Of a stretch of 64,000 nucleotides of DNA, positions 42,834-51,827 are shown piece by piece. Numbering within the stretch: position 1 is the stretch's first letter; each line of letters opens with the position of its first letter. Below the pieces are notes generated by a model. That model had not been told where the DNA came from, ran no database searches, and saw nothing but the letters and a program-made list of their open reading frames with translations. The position numbers and the translations under genes were made by a program. Origin of the DNA: Yoonia litorea (GTDB taxonomy: Bacteria; Pseudomonadota; Alphaproteobacteria; Rhodobacterales; Rhodobacteraceae); contig NZ_FOZM01000001.1 of assembly GCF_900114675.1 (NCBI RefSeq), positions 1,240,001-1,304,000 on the forward strand, read 5' to 3'.

Positions 42834-43916
42834 CTAGAAAAGCGCCATCTGGTCGCCGGCTTGCGGTGGCACGGCAAAGAGATCGGTCCGCAATGGCGGT
42901 AGCCGCCTGTCCAGACCGTAGCGGGCGCTTGCCTGTTTGAAACGTTGGTGCTGCAGTTCAGCCCAGACGCCCTGCCCCGTCATCCGCTTCCCGAAAGTGG
43001 GATCGTAGTCTTTTCCGCCATGGAGCTCTCTGACGCGATTCATGATCCTTGCCGCGCGGTCAGGATAATGCGTTGCCAACCAGTCGCGGAACAAGGGCGC
43101 CACCTCGCGCGGCAGCCGCAAAAGGATTGACGAGGCAGCGACAGCACCTGCGTCCTTTGCCGCCGCGACAATTGCCTCAACCTCATGGTCCGTCAGCGCA
43201 GGAATCACAGGTGAGATCATGACGCGGACAGGTATTCCGGCGTCACTGAGCGCACGTATGACCCGCAAACGTGCAGCCGGATTCGGCACACGGGGTTCAA
43301 GCTTGCGCGACACCTCAGGATCAAGGGTTGTCACACTGATCCCGACCCTCAGCAGTCCTTTCGCCGCCATCGGCGCAAGCAGGTCAATGTCGCGCCCGAT
43401 CAATGTGCCTTTCGTGACAATCGCAAGTGGGTGATTGAAGTCTGACAGCACGCCCAGAATCTCGCGCATGATCTCACGCGTCTTTTCAATCGGCTGGTAT
43501 GGGTCGGTGTTTGTCCCGATTGCGATCGTTTTGGGCGTGTAGCGCGGGTTGCGCAGTGCCTTTTCCAGTAGCATCGCGGCATTTGGCTTGACCGTGAGTT
43601 GGGTTTCGAAATCCAAACCCGGCGAGAGCCCGAGAAATGCATGGCTTGGTCGCGCAAAACAGTAGATGCAACCGTGTTCGCACCCCCTGTAAGGATTGAT
43701 AGATTGATCGAACGACAAGTCAGGCGAGCGGTTTGTGCTGATGATGGTTTTTGCCGACTCTTCACGGACTTGCGTGCGCAACACCGGCAAATCCTCGACC
43801 ATATCCCATCCGTCATCGAAACTGGCACGGGAAACCCGATCGAACCGGATATCGGGGTTGTAGCCGGCACCGCGTCCCCGCGCTGTCGCCTGCTTGGTTT
43901 GGTTCGGTTTATGCAT
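42834..43916 (-). CDS. PA0069-family radical SAM protein (SplB-like)
   Basis: 360 residues. The radical SAM cluster motif is CEHGCIYCFARP, and the surrounding INPYRGCEHG and VSVTTLDPEVSRKLEPR are typical of the PA0069 group, related to the spore photoproduct lyase family. It may repair DNA or modify another macromolecule. A LexA-type box (GAAC-N7-GAAC, 43928-43942) lies 11 bp upstream of the ATG, which suggests DNA-damage induction. It lies on the opposite strand between bmt and the corrinoid protein gene. Confidence 0.85.
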   Translation of the reverse strand: MHKPNQTKQATARGRGAGYNPDIRFDRVSRASFDDGWDMVEDLPVLRTQVREESAKTIISTNRSPDLSFDQSINPYRGCEHGCIYCFARPSHAFLGLSPGLDFETQLTVKPNAAMLLEKALRNPRYTPKTIAIGTNTDPYQPIEKTREIMREILGVLSDFNHPLAIVTKGTLIGRDIDLLAPMAAKGLLRVGISVTTLDPEVSRKLEPRVPNPAARLRVIRALSDAGIPVRVMISPVIPALTDHEVEAIVAAAKDAGAVAASSILLRLPREVAPLFRDWLATHYPDRAARIMNRVRELHGGKDYDPTFGKRMTGQGVWAELQHQRFKQASARYGLDRRLPPLRTDLFAVPPQAGDQMALF

Positions 43917-43927
43917 GATGTTTATTA

Positions 43928-43942
43928 GAACATTTCAAGAAC
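43928..43942 (-). promoter_or_regulatory. LexA-type SOS box before the radical SAM gene
   Basis: GAAC-N7-GAAC on the plus strand, i.e. GTTC-N7-GTTC in the direction of the radical SAM gene. This is the exact consensus of the Rhodobacteraceae LexA box. It lies 11 bp from the ATG. Confidence 0.65.
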
Positions 43943-44053
43943 ACACACAATGGAAAGTCGGTCTCGACTATGCGAATGTCGGAAAAATGCAGGTGTCAAA
44001 AGACATTTCCGCGCAGTAAGGTTTCAGGCAACATCTTACAAAGGGTCTCCCCC

Positions 44054-44761
44054 ATGTCCGACGAAGAAGACGACATCATCCTTTCTGAACTCAACGACGA
44101 AGATCTCGTCGCACAAATGTTCGACGACCTGTACGACGGGATGAAGGAGGAGATCGAAGAAGGCGTGAACATTCTGCTTGAGCGCGGATGGGAGCCTTAC
44201 AAGATCCTGACAGAGGCGCTGGTGGGCGGCATGACCATCGTCGGCCACGATTTTCGTGACGGTATCCTGTTCGTTCCAGAAGTGCTTTTGGCGGCAAACG
44301 CCATGAAAGGCGGAATGTCGATCCTGAAGCCGCTCTTGGCAGAAACTGGAGCACCGCGCGTTGGCAAGATGGTCATCGGTACGGTGAAAGGTGACATCCA
44401 TGACATCGGCAAGAACCTTGTATCAATGATGATGGAAGGTGCCGGTTTCGAGGTAGTCGATCTGGGGATCAACAACGCTGTCGAGGCATATGTCGAAGCA
44501 TTGGAAAACGAACAGCCAGATATCCTCGGCATGTCTGCACTGCTGACCACGACAATGCCTTACATGAAGGTCGTGATCGACACGATGGTCGAGAAAGGCA
44601 TGCGGGACGACTACATCGTCCTCGTGGGTGGCGCACCACTGAACGAGGAATTCGGCAAAGCGATCGGTGCTGATGCCTATTGCCGGGATGCAGCGGTCGC
44701 GGTCGAGACGGCCAAAAGCTTCATGGCGCGCAAGCACAACCAAGGCGCTGTTGCGAGCTGA
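44054..44761 (+). CDS. Corrinoid-binding protein (MtbC/MetH B12-domain type)
   Basis: 235 residues. An N-terminal helical cap (LYDGMKEEIEEGVNILLERG) is followed by the cobalamin-binding Rossmann domain with the DxHxxG motif in GDIHDIGKNLV, the SALLTTTM stretch and the C-terminal GGAPLNEEF. This is the methyl-carrying domain found in MetH and in corrinoid methyltransferase systems. Together with bmt and DUF1638 nearby it suggests a split methionine synthase. Confidence 0.88.
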   Translation: MSDEEDDIILSELNDEDLVAQMFDDLYDGMKEEIEEGVNILLERGWEPYKILTEALVGGMTIVGHDFRDGILFVPEVLLAANAMKGGMSILKPLLAETGAPRVGKMVIGTVKGDIHDIGKNLVSMMMEGAGFEVVDLGINNAVEAYVEALENEQPDILGMSALLTTTMPYMKVVIDTMVEKGMRDDYIVLVGGAPLNEEFGKAIGADAYCRDAAVAVETAKSFMARKHNQGAVAS

Positions 44762-44811
44762 CCTTTTGCAGAGGGCGTGGCGTTCCTATCTTTCAGACAA
44801 GGAGAAACGCC

Positions 44812-45012
44812 ATGCCACTGAACCGTCTGATCTTTATTCTTGTGACTGTAATCGCCCTCGCGGGCGGCACCATCGCCCTTTTCACCACATTTGTTGGCAC
44901 AGCCGGCAGCGCGTCGCTGACGCAAATCATCCTGCTCGCGCTGGCCGTTGCGGCACTGGCGCTCGGGGTTCGCTATTTCGCCCCACGTCCGCGCGATGAC
45001 CAATCTGAGTGA
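44812..45012 (+). CDS. Small membrane protein, hypothetical (66 residues)
   Basis: Two predicted transmembrane helices (LIFILVTVIALAGGTIALF and a second one after TQIILLALA). AAGGAG lies 6 bp upstream of the ATG. It lies between the corrinoid protein and DUF1638 and overlaps DUF1638 by 17 bp. No known domain. Confidence 0.65.
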   Translation: MPLNRLIFILVTVIALAGGTIALFTTFVGTAGSASLTQIILLALAVAALALGVRYFAPRPRDDQSE

Positions 45013-45631
45013 TCACGCTCTGACCCGTCAGGGGTTGCCTGCCTCAGGCCGGGGTCAGATCTTGCTTCTGGCTTGCGGCGCTCTTGCGCGGGAAATTCTG
45101 GCAATCAAGGCTGCCAACGGGTTGGATCATCTTGATCTACAATGCCTTCCGGCCATCCTGCACAACACGCCTGACAAAATCGTCCCTGCTGTGCGTGCGG
45201 CCGTCGCCAAACATCGTGACGATTACGATGGCATCTTTGTTGTCTATGCTGATTGCGGGACCGGGGGATTGTTGCAGACCGCCTGCGAAGAACTCGGTGT
45301 CGAGATGGTCGCCGGTCCGCATTGCTATGCCTTTTTTGAAGGTGTTGAGAGTTTCGCCTCACGCGAGGAGGTCACAGCATTCTATCTGACAGATTTCCTC
45401 GTCAGGCAATTTGATGCCTTTGTGTGGGAGCCGCTCGGCCTCGCCAAGCACCCCGAATTGCGAGACATGTATTTCGGAAATTACGAGAAACTGGTCTATC
45501 AGGCACAAACGCAGGATGCGGCGCTGACAGCTAAGGCAGAGGCCTGTGCCGAAAGGCTCGGGCTGGCCTTTGAGAGGCGCTATACTGGGTACGGCGACCT
45601 CGACGGTGTATTGAAGACTTTGAATGTCTAA
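44996..45631 (+). CDS. DUF1638 protein, possible corrinoid-pathway partner
   Basis: 211 residues, soluble. It includes LLACGALAREI near the start and YADCGTGGLLQTACEELG, a DUF1638 pattern with conserved cysteines. In many Rhodobacteraceae this gene accompanies the corrinoid protein and homocysteine methyltransferase genes. Role in the reaction or in reactivation is not established from the sequence. Start overlaps the small membrane protein by 17 bp. Confidence 0.82.
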   Translation: MTNLSDHALTRQGLPASGRGQILLLACGALAREILAIKAANGLDHLDLQCLPAILHNTPDKIVPAVRAAVAKHRDDYDGIFVVYADCGTGGLLQTACEELGVEMVAGPHCYAFFEGVESFASREEVTAFYLTDFLVRQFDAFVWEPLGLAKHPELRDMYFGNYEKLVYQAQTQDAALTAKAEACAERLGLAFERRYTGYGDLDGVLKTLNV

Positions 45632-46038
45632 GCTGATGCAGCGGCTGTTTCGCGAATACGTTCGACCATAGCGCGCAATCCGTTGGAGCGTTGCGCTGAC
45701 AAGTGATCATTCAGACCTAACCGTCCCAACTCAGCGCCGGCATCAATGGCAAGAACATCCTTCACGGGCTGTTCATTGTAAAGCGTCCGCAAAACCGCGA
45801 TGAGGCCGCGCACGATCATCGCGTCGCTCTCGCCGCGGAACGTGAAGATACCATCATTGATCTGCGGCACCAGCCACACCTGGCTTGCGCATCCATCAAC
45901 TTTGGTGGCGGGCACGCGCAGCGCCTCTTCCAGCGGTGGCATCGCCTTTCCCATGTCGATCACATGGCGATAGCGGTCCTCCCAATCGTCAAGAAACTCG
46001 AAGGTATCAACCAGATCTTCAAAGTCCGGATTTGCCAT
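45628..46038 (-). CDS. sufE: SufE-family cysteine desulfuration protein
   Basis: Accepts persulfide sulfur from SufS and passes it to the SUF scaffold. 136 residues; the active cysteine is in KVDGCASQVWLV. Start chosen at the ATG preceded by AGAGAG. It converges with DUF1638, overlapping it by 4 bp. Confidence 0.92.
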   Translation of the reverse strand: MANPDFEDLVDTFEFLDDWEDRYRHVIDMGKAMPPLEEALRVPATKVDGCASQVWLVPQINDGIFTFRGESDAMIVRGLIAVLRTLYNEQPVKDVLAIDAGAELGRLGLNDHLSAQRSNGLRAMVERIRETAAASA

Positions 46039-46096
46039 TTTCACTCTCTTTTTAGATGTGGTGTGGAACTAGTGCGTCGTCAGCCCTGCGTCCAGA

Positions 46097-47254
46097 TCAG
46101 AGGCTGACTGTCACGACTTTCTGGCCCTTGACCGCAAGCCCCACTTCACCATCACACAAGCGCAAGGCGTCATTGCCAAACACCTCTTTTCGCCACCCCT
46201 TGAGCGCCTGCACATCACGTTCACCGGCTGCCAGCGCGTCAAGATCGGCGGCGGCCGCAATCAGTTTCGGGGCCACGTCAAATTCATCTGTCTTCGCCTT
46301 GAGCAAGACACGCAACATATCGGCAAGTGCCGGGTTCACCTGCAGTTTGGTGCGGGCATTGGCGATCTTAGGCATATCGTCAGGTGCCACTGACAAACCT
46401 GCCTTGATGCTTTTCAAGATGCCTTCGGCAATGTCGCCACGGCGCGCCTCACGTAGCAACAGACGTGACCGTCCGAGGTCTTTCTCGTTTTGCGGCTTGG
46501 TCGAGGCAAGCTCGATCAGAGCATCATCCTTGAACACGCGGTTGCGCGGAACATTGCGCTCTTGGGCGTAGGCTTCACGAAAGCGCGCAAGCTCTCTGAC
46601 GATTGCTAGAAACTTGCCAGAGTTCGTGCGCGTCTTGACCCGCCGCCATGCCTCGTCTGGATCAACACGATAGGTCTCTGGATCGTTGAGCACGGCCATC
46701 TCCTCGGCCACCCATTTGCTGCGCCCTGTTTTTTGCAGACGGGCAGAGAGGTATTCGTAAATGTCGCGCAGGTGCGTCACATCAGCGAGCGCATATTTCG
46801 CCTGCGCGTCGGTCAGTGGACGACGGGACCAGTCTGTAAAGCGCGACGACTTATCAAGATCAGCCTTTGCGATCTTGCGTACCAGTGTTTCATAGCCCGC
46901 CTGTTCACCAAAACCGCAGACCATCGCGGCAACTTGGGTATCGAACAGCGGCGCTGGAATCACGCCGGCGTCCACAAAGAAAATTTCCAGATCCTGCCGT
47001 GCCGCGTGGAAGACTTTCACACAGCCCTCATCACGGAAGAGGTCGTAAAGCGGCGCGAGCGACAGATCGTCAACCAGCGGGTCAACGAGGACAGCGTCCT
47101 CACCGTTTTCGTCACGGTACGCCAACTGAATCAGGCACAGCTTGGAGTAATACGTTCTTTCGCGCAGAAACTCTGTATCGACGGTGACATAGTGCCGTTT
47201 CGCCGCGTCTTGGCAAAAAGACGCAAGTTCATCGGTTGTCGTGATTGTTCTCAT
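46097..47254 (-). CDS. rnd: Ribonuclease D
   Basis: 3'-5' exoribonuclease for tRNA maturation. 385 residues with the DEDD exonuclease domain (VTVDTEFLRE, KVFHAARQDLEIF, YALADVTHLRDIY) and a C-terminal HRDC domain. Start set at the ATG that opens MRTITTTDEL; a frame extension lacks a ribosome-binding site. Confidence 0.93.
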   Translation of the reverse strand: MRTITTTDELASFCQDAAKRHYVTVDTEFLRERTYYSKLCLIQLAYRDENGEDAVLVDPLVDDLSLAPLYDLFRDEGCVKVFHAARQDLEIFFVDAGVIPAPLFDTQVAAMVCGFGEQAGYETLVRKIAKADLDKSSRFTDWSRRPLTDAQAKYALADVTHLRDIYEYLSARLQKTGRSKWVAEEMAVLNDPETYRVDPDEAWRRVKTRTNSGKFLAIVRELARFREAYAQERNVPRNRVFKDDALIELASTKPQNEKDLGRSRLLLREARRGDIAEGILKSIKAGLSVAPDDMPKIANARTKLQVNPALADMLRVLLKAKTDEFDVAPKLIAAAADLDALAAGERDVQALKGWRKEVFGNDALRLCDGEVGLAVKGQKVVTVSL

Positions 47255-47335
47255 CTTTTTCCAGCCGATCCAGAATCTCGAAGTCAATTCAACCCTGATA
47301 GGCGAAAGCCTGCTGGATGAAAAGAAGAAGCACGG

Positions 47336-47926
47336 TCAGATAAACACTGGCGTCTTGTCGCCTTCTGCAAACCGCCGGAGCACCGCAGGATAAAGCCGGT
47401 GCTCAAGAGGCAGCAACCGTGCGGCCAGCCGATCTGGCGTATCATCTGCATTGATCGTCAAACGCGCCTGACCAAGGATCGGCCCGTCATCAAGGGCCGC
47501 CGTCACCTCATGGACGGTGCACCCGTGTTCGGTATCGCCAGCCTCAAGCGCGCGTGCGTGCGTGTGCAAACCTTTGTATTTCGGCAGCAAAGACGGGTGG
47601 ATATTCAGCATCCGACCTTCCCACTGACGGGTGAACTCAGGCGTCAGTATCCGCATGAATCCGGCCAGACAAACGATGTCGGGGGATGCCTTTTGCAGCG
47701 CGCTATCCAGTGCTGCCTCGAACGCAGCACGGTCCTTGCCGAAAGGTCGGTGATCGACAGATGCGGTAGCAATTCCCATGTCATGCGCTTTGGCGAGACC
47801 GCCAGCCTTCGGGTCGTTTGACAATACCAGAACAGGCTTTGCAGGATGGGCGCCTTCCATCGACCTGGCCAGTGCGACCATATTCGAGCCGCCACCGGAA
47901 ATAAGGATGGCAACGCGTTTGGTCAC
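47336..47926 (-). CDS. purN: Phosphoribosylglycinamide formyltransferase
   Basis: Transfers a formyl group from 10-formyl-THF to GAR in purine synthesis. 196 residues; [14 protein letters not shown] at the start, the catalytic region [28 protein letters not shown] and [14 protein letters not shown]. Overlaps the purM stop by 4 bp. Confidence 0.95.
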   Translation of the reverse strand: MTKRVAILISGGGSNMVALARSMEGAHPAKPVLVLSNDPKAGGLAKAHDMGIATASVDHRPFGKDRAAFEAALDSALQKASPDIVCLAGFMRILTPEFTRQWEGRMLNIHPSLLPKYKGLHTHARALEAGDTEHGCTVHEVTAALDDGPILGQARLTINADDTPDRLAARLLPLEHRLYPAVLRRFAEGDKTPVFI

Positions 47927-48963
47927 AAAAGGGATCCCGAATAGGTGACACCCTCACCCGGTGTCACCGCGCCGAGCCGATAGACCGTTTCACCCGCATC
48001 ACTCAACAGCGCGGAGATCTGCTCCGCCGCGTCGGCATCAACAACAAGCACCATGCCGACGCCCGCGTTGAAGGTCTTGAGCAACTCGGCTTCGGCCATA
48101 CCGCCCGTTTCAGTCAACCAGCGAAAGACCGGCGGCAGGTCCCATGATGACAGGTCAATCGCGGCACCAAGGCCGTCTGGCAGGACACGTGGCAAGTTTT
48201 CTGTCAGCCCGCCGCCAGTGATATGGGCCAGTCCGTGCACGCCCCCTGCCCGCACGGCGGCCAGTGCCTGTTTGACATAAAGCCGTGTTGGCGCCAGCAG
48301 AGCCGCCCCCAATGAACCATCGGCGAATGGAGCGTCATCATCCCAAGAGAGCCCAGACACCTCGACCACGCGCCGCACCAGCGAATACCCATTTGAGTGC
48401 ACACCGTCAGAGGCAAGTCCCAAGAGCACGTCGCCTTCCTTCACACCGGCGGGCAGATCAGCGCCACGTTCCATTGCGCCAACAGCAAAACCGGCCAAAT
48501 CGAAATCACCGGCTTCATACATTCCGGGCATCTCGGCGGTTTCGCCACCGATCAGGGCGCACCCCGATGCCTCGCAACCCGCTGCGATCCCTTCGATGAT
48601 GCGCGTCGCACTCTCAAGATCGAGTTTACCTGTCGCGAAGTAGTCGAGAAAGAACAATGGCTCCGCCCCTTGGCAGACCAGATCGTTCACGCACATCGCA
48701 ACCAGGTCAATCCCGATGGTGTCGACGTTACCTGTATCAATTGCAATCCGCAGCTTGGTGCCCACACCGTCAGTTGCTGCGACGAGGATTGGATCTTCGT
48801 AACCTGCGCCTTTGAGATCAAAGAGCGCGCCAAACCCGCCCAACCCGGCCATGACACCCGGCCTGCTGGTCCGCTTGGCGGCGGGTTTGATCCGCTCAAC
48901 CAGCGAATTCCCAGCGTCGATATCCACGCCTGCATCAGCATAGGTGAGACCGTTTTTCATCAT
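47923..48963 (-). CDS. purM: Phosphoribosylformylglycinamidine cyclo-ligase PurM
   Basis: AIR synthetase, 346 residues. The family start [24 protein letters not shown], the [11 protein letters not shown] loop and [13 protein letters not shown] are all present. purN is coupled to it. Two adjacent ATG codons are possible starts; CGGAG lies upstream of the first. Confidence 0.95.
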   Translation of the reverse strand: MMKNGLTYADAGVDIDAGNSLVERIKPAAKRTSRPGVMAGLGGFGALFDLKGAGYEDPILVAATDGVGTKLRIAIDTGNVDTIGIDLVAMCVNDLVCQGAEPLFFLDYFATGKLDLESATRIIEGIAAGCEASGCALIGGETAEMPGMYEAGDFDLAGFAVGAMERGADLPAGVKEGDVLLGLASDGVHSNGYSLVRRVVEVSGLSWDDDAPFADGSLGAALLAPTRLYVKQALAAVRAGGVHGLAHITGGGLTENLPRVLPDGLGAAIDLSSWDLPPVFRWLTETGGMAEAELLKTFNAGVGMVLVVDADAAEQISALLSDAGETVYRLGAVTPGEGVTYSGSLL

Positions 48964-49243
48964 CTGGCAACTCCGTTCAGCTTTGGCGCGTCGTTAGCCT
49001 ATCGGGGATTGGAAGGAAACAGATTATGACAGGTGGCATAGCATTTGCTGGCAAGCCGCAACTGTCCGAAACCGGGCGCGGTTCAACAGCAACCACGCAA
49101 TCTGGTAGATCGCAATCACGCAACGATGATCGAATGCCTTTCGCATTTCTGATTTGACCACAGCAAACTCAGGCTCATTGGATACTGTTTTTCCGGTCCA
49201 CTGCTTGACCCGCCCGATGCTTCTGCTACTCCAAGTGCCGTGT

Positions 49244-49320
49244 GGGCCTGTAGCTCAATTGGTTAGAGCAGAGCGCTCATAACGCTTTGGTTGCGGGTTC
49301 AAGTCCTGCCGGGCCTACCA
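49244..49320 (+). tRNA. tRNA-Ile2 (anticodon CAU, lysidine type)
   Basis: 77-nt class I tRNA: GGGCCTG acceptor, D arm GCTCAATTGGTTAGAGC, anticodon loop CTCATAA (CAU), T arm GCGGGTTCAAGTCCTGC and encoded CCA. The overall sequence resembles the alphaproteobacterial isoleucine-2 tRNA whose CAU is modified to lysidine, more than elongator methionine tRNA. The first pair is a G-U wobble. Identity as Ile2 rather than Met is likely but not proven. Confidence 0.85.
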
Positions 49321-49420
49321 CACAGACAGCAGCAACAGTATACAAATGCATACAGCACTTCACGCCCCGTGTGATCTGCGTTAAGAACGCTTCAAGGATT
49401 CCTGCGCCACGGAGAGAGAC

Positions 49421-50629
49421 ATGTCGAAAATCAAGGTAGAGAACCCCATCGTCGAACTTGATGGCGATGAAATGACCCGCATCATGTGGGACTTCATCAA
49501 GCAAAAGCTGATCCTGCCCTATCTCGACGTCGATCTGCTCTACTACGACCTCGCGATGGAAGTGCGCGATGAAACCAACGACCAGATCACCATTGATGCG
49601 GCAGAGAAAATCAAAGAGATCGGCGTCGGTGTGAAATGCGCGACGATTACACCTGACGAACAGCGGGTCGAGGAATTCGGCCTGAAAAAGATGTGGCGCA
49701 GTCCCAACGGCACGATCCGCAATATCCTCGGCGGTGTGGTTTTCCGCGCACCGATCATCTGCAAGAATGTCCCCCGCCTCGTGCCTGGCTGGACCGACCC
49801 GATCGTCATCGGACGCCATGCCTTTGGCGACCAGTACAAAGCAACCGACTTCCTGATGCCCGGCCCCGGCAAGCTGACGATGAAATTCGTGGGCGAAGAC
49901 GGCACCGTGATCGAGAAAGAGGTGTTCGACAGCCCCTCTGCGGGTGTTGCGATGGGGATGTATAACCTTGACGCGTCAATCTACGATTTTGCCCGCGCAT
50001 CATTCAATTACGGCCTGAACCTCGGCTGGCCGGTCTATCTGTCGACAAAGAACACGATCCTGAAAGCCTATGATGGCCGCTTCAAGGACATCTTCCAAGA
50101 GGTGTACGAAAACGAATTTCAGGAGAAATTCGAAGAGCTGGGCATCGAATATCAGCATCGCCTGATCGATGATATGGTTGCTTCGGCCATGAAATGGTCA
50201 GGCAAATTCGTCTGGGCCTGCAAGAACTACGACGGCGACGTGCAGTCCGACACCGTGGCGCAAGGCTTCGGTTCTCTTGGCCTGATGACCAGCCAGTTGA
50301 TGACGCCAGATGGCAAGATCGTTGAAGCAGAGGCCGCGCATGGCACTGTGACACGCCATTATCGCCAGCATCAGGCAGGGCAAGCGACCTCAACGAACTC
50401 GATCGCTTCGATCTTTGCCTGGACTGGCGGGCTCAAGCACCGCGCCAAGCTTGATGAGAACGCGGAACTGATGACATTCGCCGAAACGCTAGAGAAGGTT
50501 GTCGTCGATACGGTCGAAAGTGGCTTCATGACCAAAGACCTCGCACTGCTTGTGGGTCCCGATCAGGGTTGGCTGACCACAACGGGGTTCTTGGAAAAAA
50601 TCGACGAGAACCTGAACAAAGCGATGTGA
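49421..50629 (+). CDS. icd: NADP-dependent isocitrate dehydrogenase
   Basis: Oxidative decarboxylation of isocitrate in the TCA cycle. 402 residues of the eukaryote-like dimeric type: [29 protein letters not shown], the substrate loop and the NADP-binding region [16 protein letters not shown] strong GGAGAGAG ribosome-binding site precedes the start. Confidence 0.96.
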   Translation: MSKIKVENPIVELDGDEMTRIMWDFIKQKLILPYLDVDLLYYDLAMEVRDETNDQITIDAAEKIKEIGVGVKCATITPDEQRVEEFGLKKMWRSPNGTIRNILGGVVFRAPIICKNVPRLVPGWTDPIVIGRHAFGDQYKATDFLMPGPGKLTMKFVGEDGTVIEKEVFDSPSAGVAMGMYNLDASIYDFARASFNYGLNLGWPVYLSTKNTILKAYDGRFKDIFQEVYENEFQEKFEELGIEYQHRLIDDMVASAMKWSGKFVWACKNYDGDVQSDTVAQGFGSLGLMTSQLMTPDGKIVEAEAAHGTVTRHYRQHQAGQATSTNSIASIFAWTGGLKHRAKLDENAELMTFAETLEKVVVDTVESGFMTKDLALLVGPDQGWLTTTGFLEKIDENLNKAM

Positions 50630-50635
50630 CGTGAC

Positions 50636-50653
50636 GGGCGGCTCAGGCCGCCC
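50636..50653. terminator. GC hairpin between icd and the convergent lipoprotein gene
   Basis: Perfect 7-bp stem (GGGCGGC / GCCGCCC) with a TCAG loop, 6 bp after the icd stop and 17 bp from the convergent stop. It lacks a T-tract, so it may be a weak or bidirectional terminator. Confidence 0.45.
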
Positions 50654-50670
50654 AAAGCATAATCGTGGGG

Positions 50671-51621
50671 TTAGCGTTCCGCGATGAACCCGCCCACGCC
50701 AATCACTTGCTGAGTCCCGGCAGCGTTGGTCACATCTAGCGCAAGAATACCGCCCAGTTCCTCGGCGTTGGCACCAAAGAACGCACCACCAACAAGGCTT
50801 TCCGAGGTACAGCCGCCGCAGTTCTGCAGGGTTGACGCATCCGTGCTGAAACCGTTGCCAGCGATGTCTGTCTCAGTGAGAACCAAAACATCGTCGAGAT
50901 ACGTCAACGCAAGACCAGTCGCCTGCGTATCAACACTTCCGCCGACACGTCCATCAGCAAAGCGGACAGCGATTGCAGCGTCCCCCGTCAAAAGCACTTC
51001 CTGCTCAATCAGGTTGCCATTTTGATCAACAACGTTGGCAAACCCGAGCAACGTGCCTGTGTAATCCGTTGTTCCAGCAAACGTCGGAAGCGATGAGGGA
51101 TCGGTCTCAAACCCAGCAGCAAAGGTCCCTTCGCTATCAAATCCATCGTCAGGAGGATCTTCATAGGTAAACACATTGATCAGGCTGACAAACTGGCCGG
51201 AGGCGTTGATGTAGGCACCCAATTCCTGCCCGTTCGAGAGACTGCCAAAGCTCTCATCCTCGGCGCTATCATATACAAGCGTCACAGTTGCACCTTCGAT
51301 TTCGACATCCGCGTTGAGAAGGTTACTGCCTGCTGCTTTGGTGTAGGTTTCGGTGCTGACGATCAGTCTAGTCTGCCCGCTTGCGTGATCAGTCTCAAAC
51401 CTTGCAAGCCTGATGGTCAGTGGTGTGTTTGCCGGAATGCTTTGAGCCGTCCCATCCGCAAAAGGCAAACCTGTCTGCGCCGCGACACCGCTTGTGCTGC
51501 CAATATTGAGCGCAGTGATTTCGACCACATCGGGTTCTGTCGACCCACCGCCGCCGCCGCCCCCACCACAGGCCGCAAGAGATATCCCGATTGCAGTGAA
51601 GACGATTGAATTTCTAAACAT
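50671..51621 (-). CDS. TbpB-like secreted lipoprotein
   Basis: 316 residues with a lipobox (GISLAAC) followed by a glycine run; the mature protein would start at the cysteine. The C-terminal part, with GRVGGSVDTQATG and GGAFFGANAEELGGIL, resembles the beta-barrel domain of transferrin-binding protein B and of factor-H-binding-like surface proteins, and its last third contains a Cys pair (NCGGC). A receptor of the TonB type is not adjacent. Start chosen at the ATG with GGAAGG 7 bp upstream. Divergent from typA. Confidence 0.72.
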   Translation of the reverse strand: MFRNSIVFTAIGISLAACGGGGGGGGSTEPDVVEITALNIGSTSGVAAQTGLPFADGTAQSIPANTPLTIRLARFETDHASGQTRLIVSTETYTKAAGSNLLNADVEIEGATVTLVYDSAEDESFGSLSNGQELGAYINASGQFVSLINVFTYEDPPDDGFDSEGTFAAGFETDPSSLPTFAGTTDYTGTLLGFANVVDQNGNLIEQEVLLTGDAAIAVRFADGRVGGSVDTQATGLALTYLDDVLVLTETDIAGNGFSTDASTLQNCGGCTSESLVGGAFFGANAEELGGILALDVTNAAGTQQVIGVGGFIAER

Positions 51622-51827
51622 GACTTTGCCTTCCGGCTCTAAAACACGGGTTATGGGACACCGGAAATCAAATTGTGTCAAGAATGTGGCCCTTTGGCCG
51701 TTCGACACGCCAGAATTGTTGGGTCTCTTGCAAACGCGCCATGCTGTCACGTCACGCGCAATTCAGGGCTGGCCTTTGCTGCATTTGCACGCTATCGCCC
51801 CCGCAACTTACCCAAAAGGCTGATCTG

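Noticed and set aside
48964..49243. Gap between purM and the tRNA
   Set aside because: No convincing frame, RNA or repeat; reported as empty.
49277..49819. Minus-strand open frame across the tRNA-Ile2 and icd start
   Set aside because: Contains VGPAGLEPATKAL, a classic false translation of an antisense tRNA.
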